A DNA stretch of 64,000 nucleotides from contig DASQDI010000040.1 of the NCBI GenBank assembly GCA_035634255.1, forward strand, positions 62,001 through 126,000, read 5' to 3'. The notes under the pieces were generated by a model, which searched no databases, had not been told where the DNA came from, and saw only the letters and a program-made list of their open reading frames with translations. A program made the position numbers and the translations under genes. Position 1 is the stretch's first letter, and each line of letters opens with the position of its first letter. Source of the DNA: DATLMR01 sp035634255 (GTDB taxonomy: Bacteria > Acidobacteriota > Blastocatellia > UBA7656). Below are positions 1-8,933 of the stretch, piece after piece.

Positions 1-777
1 CCGCTCAAGGGCGAGCCTTTCGATCAGGGCCCGGTACCTCTCGATGGGCCATTGCTTCCAGCGCATCGTGGGCGACGTTCCAGGCTGAATGCCGATCATC
101 ACGGTCTTGCCGGAGGCGGCCCACGGCTCGAAGAAATTCCGCGCGAACTCCCGGTCCTCCTCGGTCAGGTGGATGAACGTGCGTGACTCCTCAAGCGCGG
201 GAGGCTCCGCGCCCGCGGCGGCGGCGAGGTCGAGATACCGCTCGATCTCGTGCTCGTCTTCGCGCATCGCGACCGGCAGGTTGAAGACGAAACTGTAACG
301 GCTGAACCTGCGCGACCATCCGGGGCTCGTGACGTGGCCCGCGCGGAAAGGCGCGCGGCTCGCACCGACCAGTAGCGCGAGCCTCCATGAGTGGCTGTGA
401 AACTCGTTCAGAGTGAGGTCATAGCCGACGGCCCTGATCTCGCGCGCGCGGTCGACCCATGCGCGGAGCCCCGCGGAGTATGGCAGGTTATAAATGTTGT
501 CGAACAGGCCCGCCCCGGCCAGCACCTCCTCGCAGCCCGTGTTATTCCCGACCTGGAGGTCGATTCTGGCATTCGGGTAGCGATCCCGCAGGGCCTTGAG
601 CGCGGGGGTGTACATCAGAAAATTGCCGAGACCGTGGTAGGCGAAGACGAGAATGCGGTCGACCTTTTCGGGAGAGAAACGGGGCGACGGCTGGGTCGCC
701 AGGTACGTCCTGAGCGTCAATTCGACCGGGAACCTCGCCGCCTCTTTGAGCACATGTTTGAGAATCGTCATCCTCAT
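1..777 (-). CDS. GT9 family (heptosyltransferase-like) glycosyltransferase, C-terminus cut by window edge
   Basis: A minus-strand frame stays open from the ATG at 777 to the window edge, giving 259 codons with no stop. The N-terminal region reads VFAYHGLGNFLMYTPALKAL, which is the GDxG/LGDxL-type nucleotide-sugar glycosyltransferase entry of the GT9/RfaF family, followed by an RYPNARIDLQVGN strand typical of ADP-heptose transferases. Around residues 228-246 a GIQPGTSPTMRWKQWP stretch matches the second Rossmann domain, where GT9 enzymes carry a GxxxxxKxWP motif. It is the last visible gene of the minus-strand surface-glycan cluster, 38 bases after the preceding GT-C gene. The sugar donor cannot be deduced. 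An alternative start is the ATG at 771. Confidence 0.8.
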   Translation of the reverse strand, partial: MRMTILKHVLKEAARFPVELTLRTYLATQPSPRFSPEKVDRILVFAYHGLGNFLMYTPALKALRDRYPNARIDLQVGNNTGCEEVLAGAGLFDNIYNLPYSAGLRAWVDRAREIRAVGYDLTLNEFHSHSWRLALLVGASRAPFRAGHVTSPGWSRRFSRYSFVFNLPVAMREDEHEIERYLDLAAAAGAEPPALEESRTFIHLTEEDREFARNFFEPWAASGKTVMIGIQPGTSPTMRWKQWPIERYRALIERLALER

Positions 778-814
778 CGATTAACGCCCGCGTCCATCCT
801 CTCGCGCCGCCGCG

Positions 815-2407
815 CTATTGCGCGCCGTCTTTTCTAACATAGTACTTGAAGACTCGGCCTTTACGCACCTCGTAATCGGCCCGCGCCCAATCGAGAAAGG
901 CGCGCCTCCGCTCGACCGCGCCCACGCGAGAGATAGCCACGATCTTCGGGCTGCTCTCTTTCAAACCGGCGAGCCATCCTTCGAACCCGCCCGGCTCGAC
1001 CTGATCGAGGTAGAGGTCTTTGCCGCGATCAAGGAATATGTGGCGGCTCGCGTTATGCAGGCCGGAGAGCGCGAGAATCTCCGTCTGCCCATGAACGTAG
1101 ATCGCGTCGCCGGGCTGCATCAGCGCGAGCATCTCGCTCACGTCCTCGTCCTGATCCCTGAGGGTCGGGTTCCCCACCCTGAAAGCGAACGCGCCCGACA
1201 CGTTGAAGTAGAAGACCAGGGCGCAGGCGGTCGCAAATAGCGCGGGCTTCGCGAACCCGGCAGACATACCCCTCCCGTATTTCGCGATCAGGATCGGAAC
1301 GAGGCCGAGCGCGAAGATTATCGCGGCCGAGGCGAAAATACTCACGAAAGGGAGAAGCGGGAACAGGTCTCCCACGCCCTGAAAATTGATCATGCAGAAG
1401 GCGAAATAGACGAGCGGGGCGATTATTATCCCGTGGCGGAGCGACGGCGCTTTCCCGTCTTCGTGCCGGCCTTCCCGGATGGCTCGCGCCTCCCGCAGAA
1501 GAAAGATCGCGGCCCCGGCCACCGCGAGGGCGAAGTAAATTCGCTCCCTGCCATAAGGCTTGTTCAGGGTCTTCATCAAGAAGGCGAAGAAGGTCGAGGA
1601 AGATTTGAGCTGCCCCGGCGCGTAGAAGTTATAGTTGAAGTGGATGGTCCACAGGTAGAACTCTCTCAAGGCCCCGGTCATCCCGAGGTGCAGCAACATC
1701 GCCGAGAGGGGCAGGGCCGCGCCCGCCATCAGCTTCGCGGCCTTCAGGTCGCGCCAGCTCGTCAGGTACCGCGAAAAGGCGAGCCCCGCCGCGCCCGCGA
1801 AGAGCAGGCCGGGCTGCCACGCGAGGGCCGAGAGCATCGCGAAGATTCCCGCCAGAAATGGCCTGTCTTTGATCACCGCCCAGAGGCTTACGAGGCCGAA
1901 GAGGATCATCGGAGTCTTGGGCTGCATCCCGCCGCTGTTGGACGAAGTGAACGCATGGAAAGAGAGCATTATGATCGCCGACAGGAATGCCACCCTCCGG
2001 CAGTCGAAGTGATCGAGCGCGACGAGGAAAGTGAAGCCGACTATCAAAATCCCCATCAGGGCGCAGATGATTCGGATCGCAAATATATCTCGCAGGCCGA
2101 AGGGCCGGGCGAGCAGGATCGCCCCGGCCCCGATGTAAGCCGCCAGAGGGGTCTTGATGTTCACAACGTCGACGTAAGGGGTGCCTCCGCGCGCGACCAC
2201 CTGCGAAAAGTAATCCCAGTTCGCGCGGTCCTTGCGCTCCGGCTGGTCCCACAGGTGATACTGCGCGGAGACGAGGGACGCTAGGGCGAGCGTGATGACG
2301 AAGAGCAGACGCCTGCCCAGCCACGGGTAGGGCTTGCCCCCCGTTAAATCTTCGACCGACGCGGTTGACCTGTCTTTCTGCTTCGCCTCTTTCAACTGAC
2401 GGTTCAT
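815..2407 (-). CDS. multi-pass GT-C-like membrane glycosyltransferase (530 aa)
   Basis: This is a polytopic membrane protein with a first hydrophobic segment at about residues 33-48 and roughly ten more up to about residue 410, then a soluble C-terminal part of about 120 residues. After the first helix comes an acidic loop (NWDYFSQVVARGGTPYVDVV) in the place where GT-C enzymes that use polyprenyl-phosphate sugars have their catalytic acidic residues. It is clearly paralogous to the neighbour at 2425-3942: both have the WDYF-Q loop, PFGLRDI, GxQPKT and the C-terminal EPGGFEGW and YYVRK motifs. It is likely a lipid-linked sugar transferase acting at the outer face of the inner membrane. Acceptor and donor are unknown. 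Confidence 0.72.
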   Translation of the reverse strand: MNRQLKEAKQKDRSTASVEDLTGGKPYPWLGRRLLFVITLALASLVSAQYHLWDQPERKDRANWDYFSQVVARGGTPYVDVVNIKTPLAAYIGAGAILLARPFGLRDIFAIRIICALMGILIVGFTFLVALDHFDCRRVAFLSAIIMLSFHAFTSSNSGGMQPKTPMILFGLVSLWAVIKDRPFLAGIFAMLSALAWQPGLLFAGAAGLAFSRYLTSWRDLKAAKLMAGAALPLSAMLLHLGMTGALREFYLWTIHFNYNFYAPGQLKSSSTFFAFLMKTLNKPYGRERIYFALAVAGAAIFLLREARAIREGRHEDGKAPSLRHGIIIAPLVYFAFCMINFQGVGDLFPLLPFVSIFASAAIIFALGLVPILIAKYGRGMSAGFAKPALFATACALVFYFNVSGAFAFRVGNPTLRDQDEDVSEMLALMQPGDAIYVHGQTEILALSGLHNASRHIFLDRGKDLYLDQVEPGGFEGWLAGLKESSPKIVAISRVGAVERRRAFLDWARADYEVRKGRVFKYYVRKDGAQ

Positions 2408-2424
2408 CCTGCCTTATTCAGTAT

Positions 2425-3942
2425 TCAACTCTTACGCACGTAGTAAGAGAAAGCCTTGCTTTTATGCTGCACGTACTCTTCACGTGCCCATCTCATGAAA
2501 TCCTCTTTGCGGTGGACCGGCTTCATGCGGGAGAAGGCTATGATCTTCGGCTTGCGAGCCTTCAGGCTTTCGAACCACCCCTCGAACCCTCCCGGCTCCA
2601 CCTCTCTTAAATACTCGTCTGACCCGCGGGCGAGGTAGATGTACTTGCTCGCATTCTGCAACTCGGCCAGCACGAGAATCTGGAGCGGGCCATTGACGAA
2701 GATCTCATCGCCCGGCGTAAGAAACTCCTTCATGCGCGCGACCTCCGCGTCCTGATCGCGAAGGGACCGGCTGCGCCTGTGCCCGACCTTATCGAACAGA
2801 TTCACGGCACAGATTAAGGCAATCAGCCCGACGAAAGCCAACCGCCCGGCCCCCTCCCCTAGCCGCCCGGAGTAGCGTTTGGCGACGACCTCACTCATCC
2901 GGGATAAGAGCGAGCAGAGCGCGAGGGATGAAAAGATCGCCACGAAGGGCAACAGGGGTATGAGGTCCGCCCCGGCCTGCAAGTTGATAAAGCAGAAGGC
3001 AAGGTAGAGCAGGGGCGCGACAAGGATCGCCTGTTTTTGAGGGCCGCGGAGGGCCAGCTCGCTCTTTCGGAAGAGGGTCGCGAAGGCCGCCATAAAAAAC
3101 CCCGCCAGCCCTATAAAGAAGTAAGCCACCTCTTTCGAGTACGTCTTTGACAAGATCTTCAGGAACAATCCTAAAGACTCGGCCGGGCCGCGGAGCCCGC
3201 GCGGCGCGTAGACCGAAGCGTTGTAATCGATGGTCCAGGTGTAAAAATCCTTGAGCGCGCCCGCGGCCTTGAAATAGATGACGAAGGCCGCGAGCGGGAG
3301 AAGGCTGCCCAGAATCAACGCGGCGATTCTCGGGTTCCGCCATCGCCTGAAGTAGCCGGTCTCCGCGATGAAGGCCGCCGCGTTGAACAGTAATCCCGGT
3401 TGCCAGCACAAGGCCGAAAGCATACCGGCCACCCCGCAGGCTAAGGGGCGGTCCTTAACCAGCGCGCAAAGCGACAACAGACCGAATAAGACCATAACCG
3501 TCTTCGGCTGAATCCCGGCCGAGTTCCAGAATATGAAGGAATTGAAAGTGAGCATTACCGCGGCCGAAAGAATGGCGACCCGCCGGCTTTCAAAGAAAAG
3601 CTCCGCCGTAAGGAACGTCGCCCCGACCGTGAGCGCGGCCAGAATAATGTACGCCAGCCTCAACGCATAAATATCGCGCAACCCGAATGGCCTCGTCACC
3701 ACGATGGCGGCGGCGCCGATGTAAGCGGACAGGGGGGCTTTATTATCGACCACGTCTCTGTAAGGCACGCCTCCCCTTGAGATGACCTGCGCGAAGTAAT
3801 CCCATATCGCCGTGTCGCCGCGCTCGGGCAGTTCGCTGAAGCGGCCCTGAGAATAGACAACGCCCGCGGCCGCGACCACGATCAGGAGTTGCGCCCGAAG
3901 GCCGAGCCTGAACGGCTTAGTCTTTCCTTCCATAAATGCCAA
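2425..3942 (-). CDS. multi-pass GT-C-like membrane glycosyltransferase, paralogue of the gene at 815-2407 (505 aa)
   Basis: The protein has the same architecture as its downstream neighbour: one N-terminal helix at about residues 16-32, an acidic loop (IWDYFAQVISRGGVPYRDVV), many transmembrane helices, then a C-terminal soluble domain with EPGGFEGWFESL and a YYVRK end. The shared motifs point to tandem duplication followed by divergence. Its 5' end overlaps the 3' end of the upstream gene by 26 bases, so the two are translationally linked. The DolP-mannose/PMT-like family is my best assignment from topology and loop motifs. The substrate is not deducible. Confidence 0.72.
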   Translation of the reverse strand: MAFMEGKTKPFRLGLRAQLLIVVAAAGVVYSQGRFSELPERGDTAIWDYFAQVISRGGVPYRDVVDNKAPLSAYIGAAAIVVTRPFGLRDIYALRLAYIILAALTVGATFLTAELFFESRRVAILSAAVMLTFNSFIFWNSAGIQPKTVMVLFGLLSLCALVKDRPLACGVAGMLSALCWQPGLLFNAAAFIAETGYFRRWRNPRIAALILGSLLPLAAFVIYFKAAGALKDFYTWTIDYNASVYAPRGLRGPAESLGLFLKILSKTYSKEVAYFFIGLAGFFMAAFATLFRKSELALRGPQKQAILVAPLLYLAFCFINLQAGADLIPLLPFVAIFSSLALCSLLSRMSEVVAKRYSGRLGEGAGRLAFVGLIALICAVNLFDKVGHRRSRSLRDQDAEVARMKEFLTPGDEIFVNGPLQILVLAELQNASKYIYLARGSDEYLREVEPGGFEGWFESLKARKPKIIAFSRMKPVHRKEDFMRWAREEYVQHKSKAFSYYVRKS

Positions 3943-5710
3943 TGTCAGTGACCGTCGCGACCCGCTGGTAATTGTGATCGACCAGGCCGCGAATGCGCGG
4001 GTCTTTAAGCCCGTCCTGAAGAAGAATCAGCCGGGGCCGCCTCCCTTCAATCATCCGCAGGACCGAGTCCCTGTCGTCTCCGCTGATGCCGACGTTGCGC
4101 CACCAGACGAACCGGGTCGGGTTCTTCCGCTCCGACAGGAAATAGAAAGCGGTCCCTCTCTGCGAGAAGGAGAATATCTCATCCCCCTCGGCGCTGTTGG
4201 ACGCGATGACCGAATCAAAGGATTCTATAATACCGGCCTGTCTCGGAGGAACCCGCATTCCGCGCGCGCGCGCGACCGCGACCGGGCTCCGGTCGACCAA
4301 TCGCAGGTCCGGGGTGAAGTGCGGCCTCCACGTGTGCTGAAACCCGGTCGCCATGAGCAGCACTAATGGGAGGGCGAGGGTCAGAGCCGCGGCGCGCTTC
4401 GGATCGGCCGCGACTCTTTCCGTGTACTTCAGGAGCGCGGGGTATGCCCGCTTCATCAGGATGACGAAGAGCAGAAAGACGGGCGGCAGCGCGCGGACGA
4501 GGTGGTAGTTATCGGCGCGCGGGAAGACTTCAAGGTAAGCGCCCGCCGCGAACATCGTGACGATGATGATCACCCCATTATTCTTCCACCACTGCCGCCG
4601 CGCCTCGCTCGCGTTAAGGCTCCCCCTCAACTGAAAAAGGCATAGCCCTAGAACTATCAGAAAGAGCGCGCCGGGCAGGTAGGAAACCGACGCTAGGGCG
4701 GAAGCCTTCAGGACTTCGGCCCTCGCCGGGACGAAAAGGACCGCGAGAGAAACCGACGCCGCGATTGCCAGGTAGACGACATAAAATCGCGCGAGCCTGC
4801 GAAGTATTAGCCACGCGCCCCCGGTCAGGAGAAGAATCGCGATCACGGAAGGCGTCACGATCTTCAATGACGGCGGCCTGACAGAGCGCTTCGCGCTGTA
4901 CTCGCCCGCGAAGTGAAAGAAGTGGTCCAGCATCGGCAGCAGGCCGCCCCGCGCCGAGAGGTACGCGAACATACACGCGGCCACGAGCGCGGTGCCCAGC
5001 CAGAACCACGCGACTCTGCGAAGGGCCTTCGGCAAAGCCGCCCGGAGGCCGCGCGACCAGTCGTTCAACACCAACTCCCTGAGGATGACCGCGAAGCTCC
5101 CCGAAACGCCAAGTAGAATGCCGACATTGTATTTGATCGCCAGCACCGTGCCGACGGCCGCGCCGGAGGCGAAGAGCCATCGCGACCTCTCGCCCTCGTC
5201 GAACCTGATCATGCAGGCGAGGCCCGCGAGCACGAACAACATCGAGTACTGAGTCGGGTAGACTCCGAATATGTATTTCCACCCGATCCAGGCGAGCGCG
5301 AGCGCGACGACCAGCAGCCCCGCCCAGACGCCGCACAGCCCGCGCGAGATGTGATAAAGAAGGAGCAGGGTCGCGAGCTTGAAGGCGAAGAGCCCCGCGC
5401 TCACGGTCATCAGAGTCGGCCCGAACGCGCGCATCAAGGCCGCGTTCAGCCAGAGAATGCCCGGAGTGTAGTTATAGAGGAAATCTTTGTAAGGCACTTC
5501 GCCGAGCATCACACGCTCGGCGGGCGCGACGCTGTAGCCGATGACCGAAAGCCATATGCCGCGGTTGTAAAAGAGGCCGTAGCAGATCAGCCCGGCGGCC
5601 AGGGTCAGGAAGTAAGGCAGGGCGCTTCCCCGCATGAGGCCGGGCCTGCGCCCGTCGGCTTCATGCTCGCTGGCCGCCTGGGAAGCTCTTGACGTTGAAG
5701 CATTGAGCAT
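3917..5710 (-). CDS. GT39-like/GT-C membrane protein (597 aa)
   Basis: A large polytopic protein that starts ATG at 5710. The first helix lies near residues 30-47 and is followed by the loop AERVMLGEVPYKDFLYNYTP, whose VPYKDF-Y-Y-P pattern recurs in the paralogue at 7172-8917 (VPYRDFHTLYPP). This loop contains the conserved aspartate expected of GT-C transferases using dolichyl- or undecaprenyl-phosphate sugars. About eleven hydrophobic segments follow, then a C-terminal soluble domain of about 150 residues with GDDRDSVLRMIEGRRPRLIL. It forms the second paralogous pair of the cluster. A role in adding sugars to a lipid-linked glycan is inferred. Confidence 0.7.
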   Translation of the reverse strand: MLNASTSRASQAASEHEADGRRPGLMRGSALPYFLTLAAGLICYGLFYNRGIWLSVIGYSVAPAERVMLGEVPYKDFLYNYTPGILWLNAALMRAFGPTLMTVSAGLFAFKLATLLLLYHISRGLCGVWAGLLVVALALAWIGWKYIFGVYPTQYSMLFVLAGLACMIRFDEGERSRWLFASGAAVGTVLAIKYNVGILLGVSGSFAVILRELVLNDWSRGLRAALPKALRRVAWFWLGTALVAACMFAYLSARGGLLPMLDHFFHFAGEYSAKRSVRPPSLKIVTPSVIAILLLTGGAWLILRRLARFYVVYLAIAASVSLAVLFVPARAEVLKASALASVSYLPGALFLIVLGLCLFQLRGSLNASEARRQWWKNNGVIIIVTMFAAGAYLEVFPRADNYHLVRALPPVFLLFVILMKRAYPALLKYTERVAADPKRAAALTLALPLVLLMATGFQHTWRPHFTPDLRLVDRSPVAVARARGMRVPPRQAGIIESFDSVIASNSAEGDEIFSFSQRGTAFYFLSERKNPTRFVWWRNVGISGDDRDSVLRMIEGRRPRLILLQDGLKDPRIRGLVDHNYQRVATVTDIGIYGRKD

Positions 5711-5759
5711 TGATCAGGTGTGGGGCGGGGCGTTAGGTCCCCTGCCCCGTTTCCGAGCC

Positions 5760-7175
5760 TTACTTCACAGTCTCGCGGTTTATGACCTTTCCTTCCATGT
5801 CCCCCGGCACTTCTTCGCCGAGGAGCGAGAGGACCGTCGGGGCGACATCCTTCAGGTTCATCCCGCGCCCTTCCACGGAGGCGTCCCCCGCGCCGTCTCG
5901 CATGACGAATATCCCGTGCCAGTCGTGGTTGGCGTCGTCGGGGCCGGTGTCGTTTTCGAACGTGTATACCGAATCGGGCTCGGCGGGCCACACGCTCCCG
6001 ACGCTCCGCCACGAGAGGTTCCCGAAGTACACGAAGAGGTCGGGTGGCACTCCGCGCACCTCCTTGTACACGTCCTCGGGCCGCACGGCGAACGTGTGCA
6101 TGGGCTCTCCGTTATGGTCCCGCAGCGCGGCGAGTTTTTCGACGAGCTCAGTCCGCACGCGCTCGTACTCTTCCCCCGGCTCGACGACGCCCTGCGGCTC
6201 CCGGCCTTTGACGTTAATCATCAATCTGGCGTAATAGCCGCCCGAGCCCCACGCGCGGGTCCGGCTCCAATCGACATCGCACTGCTCGACGGGGGCGGCC
6301 TTCTGGGGGCGGTCCTTTAGCACGAGGTAGCCTTCACGCATCAGCCATTCGTTGAAGCAGATGCCCCCGACCATGCCCCGCGCGCCGTGGTCCGAGACGA
6401 TCAGCACCGACGTCTCGTCGCCGACCTTCGCGAGCAGCTCGCCTATCTGCGCGTCCACGAATTTATAATAATCGTGGATCGACTTCTCGTACTTGTTGCC
6501 GGGGACGTACTTCGGGTGTTCCGGGTCGGTGTACTTCCAGAACATGTGGTGGATGCGGTCGGGCCCCATCTCGACCATCATGAAGAAGTCCCAGTCGGGC
6601 CGCGTATCGACCATGTGCTTCGCGAGCCTGAAACGTTTTTCGGTCATCTCGTAGATCGTCTTCAGCACGCGGTCTTTCTCCTCCTCGTCGACCCTGAAGC
6701 CGACGGCGTCAAGGATGTAGCCCCCGGTCACGCGCTGAACCTCTTCTTTGAAGCTCGCGGGGTAGGTGAACTGCTTGTCCGTCGAGGGGGTCAGGAAGCA
6801 GGTCACCATCTCCCCGTTCACCGGCTTGGGCGGGTATGTCTGCGGCACCCCGATGAGGATCACCCGCTTCCCGCGCTCGGAGAGTATGTCCCAGACGGTC
6901 GGCTCTTTGACGAACGTGGAGTTGGCGGTCGCCATCTTTTCGTATGAGTAATCGACCCGGTTCCGCAGGCCGTAAAACCCGAGCCTTCCGGGGTCCTTCG
7001 ACGTCATCATCGACATCCATGCCGGCACCGTGATGGGAGGGTCGGTCGACCGCAGCTTGCCCCATATCCCGGACTCCGCCAGAGACCTGATGTTCGGCAG
7101 ATCATCGCGCCAGCGCTCGAAGACAAGCTGCGGGGTCGCGCAGTCGAGCCCGATGACCATCACTCGTTTCTTCAT
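5760..7175 (-). CDS. alkaline-phosphatase-superfamily phosphodiesterase/phosphohydrolase, copy 1 (471 aa)
   Basis: A cytosolic-looking protein with no signal peptide, of the type I phosphodiesterase/COG3379 kind. The metal-site motifs are all visible: GLD at 9-11, the likely nucleophile Thr49 in PPITVPAW, DRIHH at 206-210, SDHG at 261-264 and a final metal-ligand histidine in NHDWHG near the C-terminus. The MTSKDPGRLGFYG block after the nucleophile is typical of the family. Unlike three of its four paralogues in this cluster it ends plainly (INRETVK) without the LGY tail. Its start overlaps the stop of the next gene by ATGA (7172-7175). Family knowledge supports two-metal hydrolysis of phosphate mono- or diesters, or phosphotransfer. 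The substrate is unknown. Confidence 0.85.
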   Translation of the reverse strand: MKKRVMVIGLDCATPQLVFERWRDDLPNIRSLAESGIWGKLRSTDPPITVPAWMSMMTSKDPGRLGFYGLRNRVDYSYEKMATANSTFVKEPTVWDILSERGKRVILIGVPQTYPPKPVNGEMVTCFLTPSTDKQFTYPASFKEEVQRVTGGYILDAVGFRVDEEEKDRVLKTIYEMTEKRFRLAKHMVDTRPDWDFFMMVEMGPDRIHHMFWKYTDPEHPKYVPGNKYEKSIHDYYKFVDAQIGELLAKVGDETSVLIVSDHGARGMVGGICFNEWLMREGYLVLKDRPQKAAPVEQCDVDWSRTRAWGSGGYYARLMINVKGREPQGVVEPGEEYERVRTELVEKLAALRDHNGEPMHTFAVRPEDVYKEVRGVPPDLFVYFGNLSWRSVGSVWPAEPDSVYTFENDTGPDDANHDWHGIFVMRDGAGDASVEGRGMNLKDVAPTVLSLLGEEVPGDMEGKVINRETVK

Positions 7176-8917
7176 CTATGATTCCTTTCCGTTTCTCCCG
7201 CCGGCTCCCGGCGCTCAAGTACCAGCACTTCGCCGAAGCTTCGGCACGATTTAAAATTCTCGCTTATGAAGTCTCGCATCGGGCCGTAGCTCTCGGCCGC
7301 GAGGTCCTTCTCGCTCGTAACGATCAATCCTACCCGGAGGGCGTCGAGGGAGGCGAGCGTCTCCGCGCGCTCCTGATCGCTCACGCCGACCCCGCCCCAG
7401 AACTGCGCCCCGGAGGGATTCCTCCTGTCGGCCAGAAAGAGGTAAGACGAGCCCGCGTAGGACTGCGCGAAAAAGTAGCCGCCTTCGGGCACCCGAGCCC
7501 GAAGGTAATCGACAACGTCGGTGATCTCTCTGGCCTTCCCTTCAGGAAAGTAGACGCCCGCGCCGCGCTCGAAGGTCAACGCGGTCCTGCTCCTCAGGCG
7601 CGGGCCGCCCTCGAAATAGATGGAGGCGAACAGCCGCGAGCCGATAAGGAAAAAGGCGAGCGGCAGGATCGCGAATGCCAGCCCCGCCTGCCGCCTGCCG
7701 CCGACATATTTCGATAAAGCGGGGCGGAACGAGTGGAACAGGTAAAGTAGCAGGAGGACGACGAAGGGCATCGCTCCGACGGCCTGCTCGCGCGCGAATC
7801 TCGGGAACGATTCCATGAAAGCGGCCGCCGCGGCCATTCCTACGGCGGTCATCTCTTTAAGCTCGAAGTCCCCCGCCCCTCGGCGAAAGACGAGGGCGGC
7901 GAGCCCGCCCGCCAGCACGAAGGCCGGCGCGTAAAATATGACTTTATCGACCGCCCCCTGATCCGCCAGCAGGGTGAAAGCGGAGACCGACAGCAGGCTC
8001 AGAATTAGCAACGCATCGAGCGCCGGGCCCCTGCCGCGCAGCCTGCGAGCGGCGAGCGCGCAGGCGGCGAGGAAGACCAGGCCCGCGACCGGAATCACCG
8101 GGGAGGGGGTCGCCGCGAGCCGGCTCAGCAGGAACTCTCCGGGGCCGAACAGCAGCGCGCGGGTCATCGGGGCGAGCGCCCCCCGCGCCTGCATGTAAAC
8201 GAGCACCGGGATGATCGGCAGAGCGAAGCCAAGAATCAACAGCCACGCCTTTTTGAATTCTTCGGTCTTAAAAGCGAATTTGAAACCCGACGCCCCCGCC
8301 TGAAGGAATACCACGGCGAGCGCGCCGAGGAGCGCGTAAGCCCCGATGTTGTGTTTGAATAACGCGAGCAGGCCGAGCAGGATTCCGGCTCCGAAGGCGT
8401 AAGAGCCTTTCGGGCGTCTCGCGTAGGCGAGCAGTAACAGCAAGGCGAAGGCGAGGAAGAGCCCCCCGTAATGCATCGGCACGGCTTTAAAAGGGCCGTT
8501 CGGCCTGAGCCACACCAGCGACGAGAGGGCGGCGATCACGGCGAGGCTCACCGGCATCAAGCGCCGCGCGCAGAGGTAGAGCCCGAGCGTCGTGAGGGCT
8601 TTAAACACGAACACGCCGAACAGGGCGACGTAGAGCGAGATGCCGAATAGTTTGAATAACGCCGCGTTGACGTAGACCGTGGCCGGAGGGTAGAGCGTGT
8701 GGAAATCCCTGTAAGGCACGTCGCCTTCGAGGACCCTCTCAGCCCCGTAGAGGTTGTAGCCGAGAGAGTAGGAGAGGGTGGTCTCCCGGTTGAAGAGCGA
8801 GCCGTAGAGGACCGCGGCGAAGGCGAGGACGAGCGCCGCCGCCGCCAGTTCTCTTGTCAGCTCGAACCGGCGTGTCGAACGCTCGACGCCTTCCCTTGCC
8901 TGTAGGATTTCCTGCAT
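7172..8917 (-). CDS. GT39-like/GT-C membrane protein, paralogue of the gene at 3917-5710 (581 aa)
   Basis: The protein begins with a polar N-terminus of about 25 residues, then a helix and the loop AERVLEGDVPYRDFHTLYPP, matching the GT-C-like paralogue at 3917-5710. About ten further hydrophobic segments follow, including a very hydrophobic LLLLLAYARR stretch. The C-terminal third is soluble (GGVGVSDQERAETLASLDAL, then a Glu/Arg-rich end). It lies 16 bases after the UPF0104 gene and is coupled to the phosphodiesterase downstream by ATGA. A lipid-linked sugar transferase is the likely role, from topology and context. Confidence 0.7.
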   Translation of the reverse strand: MQEILQAREGVERSTRRFELTRELAAAALVLAFAAVLYGSLFNRETTLSYSLGYNLYGAERVLEGDVPYRDFHTLYPPATVYVNAALFKLFGISLYVALFGVFVFKALTTLGLYLCARRLMPVSLAVIAALSSLVWLRPNGPFKAVPMHYGGLFLAFALLLLLAYARRPKGSYAFGAGILLGLLALFKHNIGAYALLGALAVVFLQAGASGFKFAFKTEEFKKAWLLILGFALPIIPVLVYMQARGALAPMTRALLFGPGEFLLSRLAATPSPVIPVAGLVFLAACALAARRLRGRGPALDALLILSLLSVSAFTLLADQGAVDKVIFYAPAFVLAGGLAALVFRRGAGDFELKEMTAVGMAAAAAFMESFPRFAREQAVGAMPFVVLLLLYLFHSFRPALSKYVGGRRQAGLAFAILPLAFFLIGSRLFASIYFEGGPRLRSRTALTFERGAGVYFPEGKAREITDVVDYLRARVPEGGYFFAQSYAGSSYLFLADRRNPSGAQFWGGVGVSDQERAETLASLDALRVGLIVTSEKDLAAESYGPMRDFISENFKSCRSFGEVLVLERREPAGETERNHR

Positions 8918-8933
8918 CTGATTATCTGAATGC

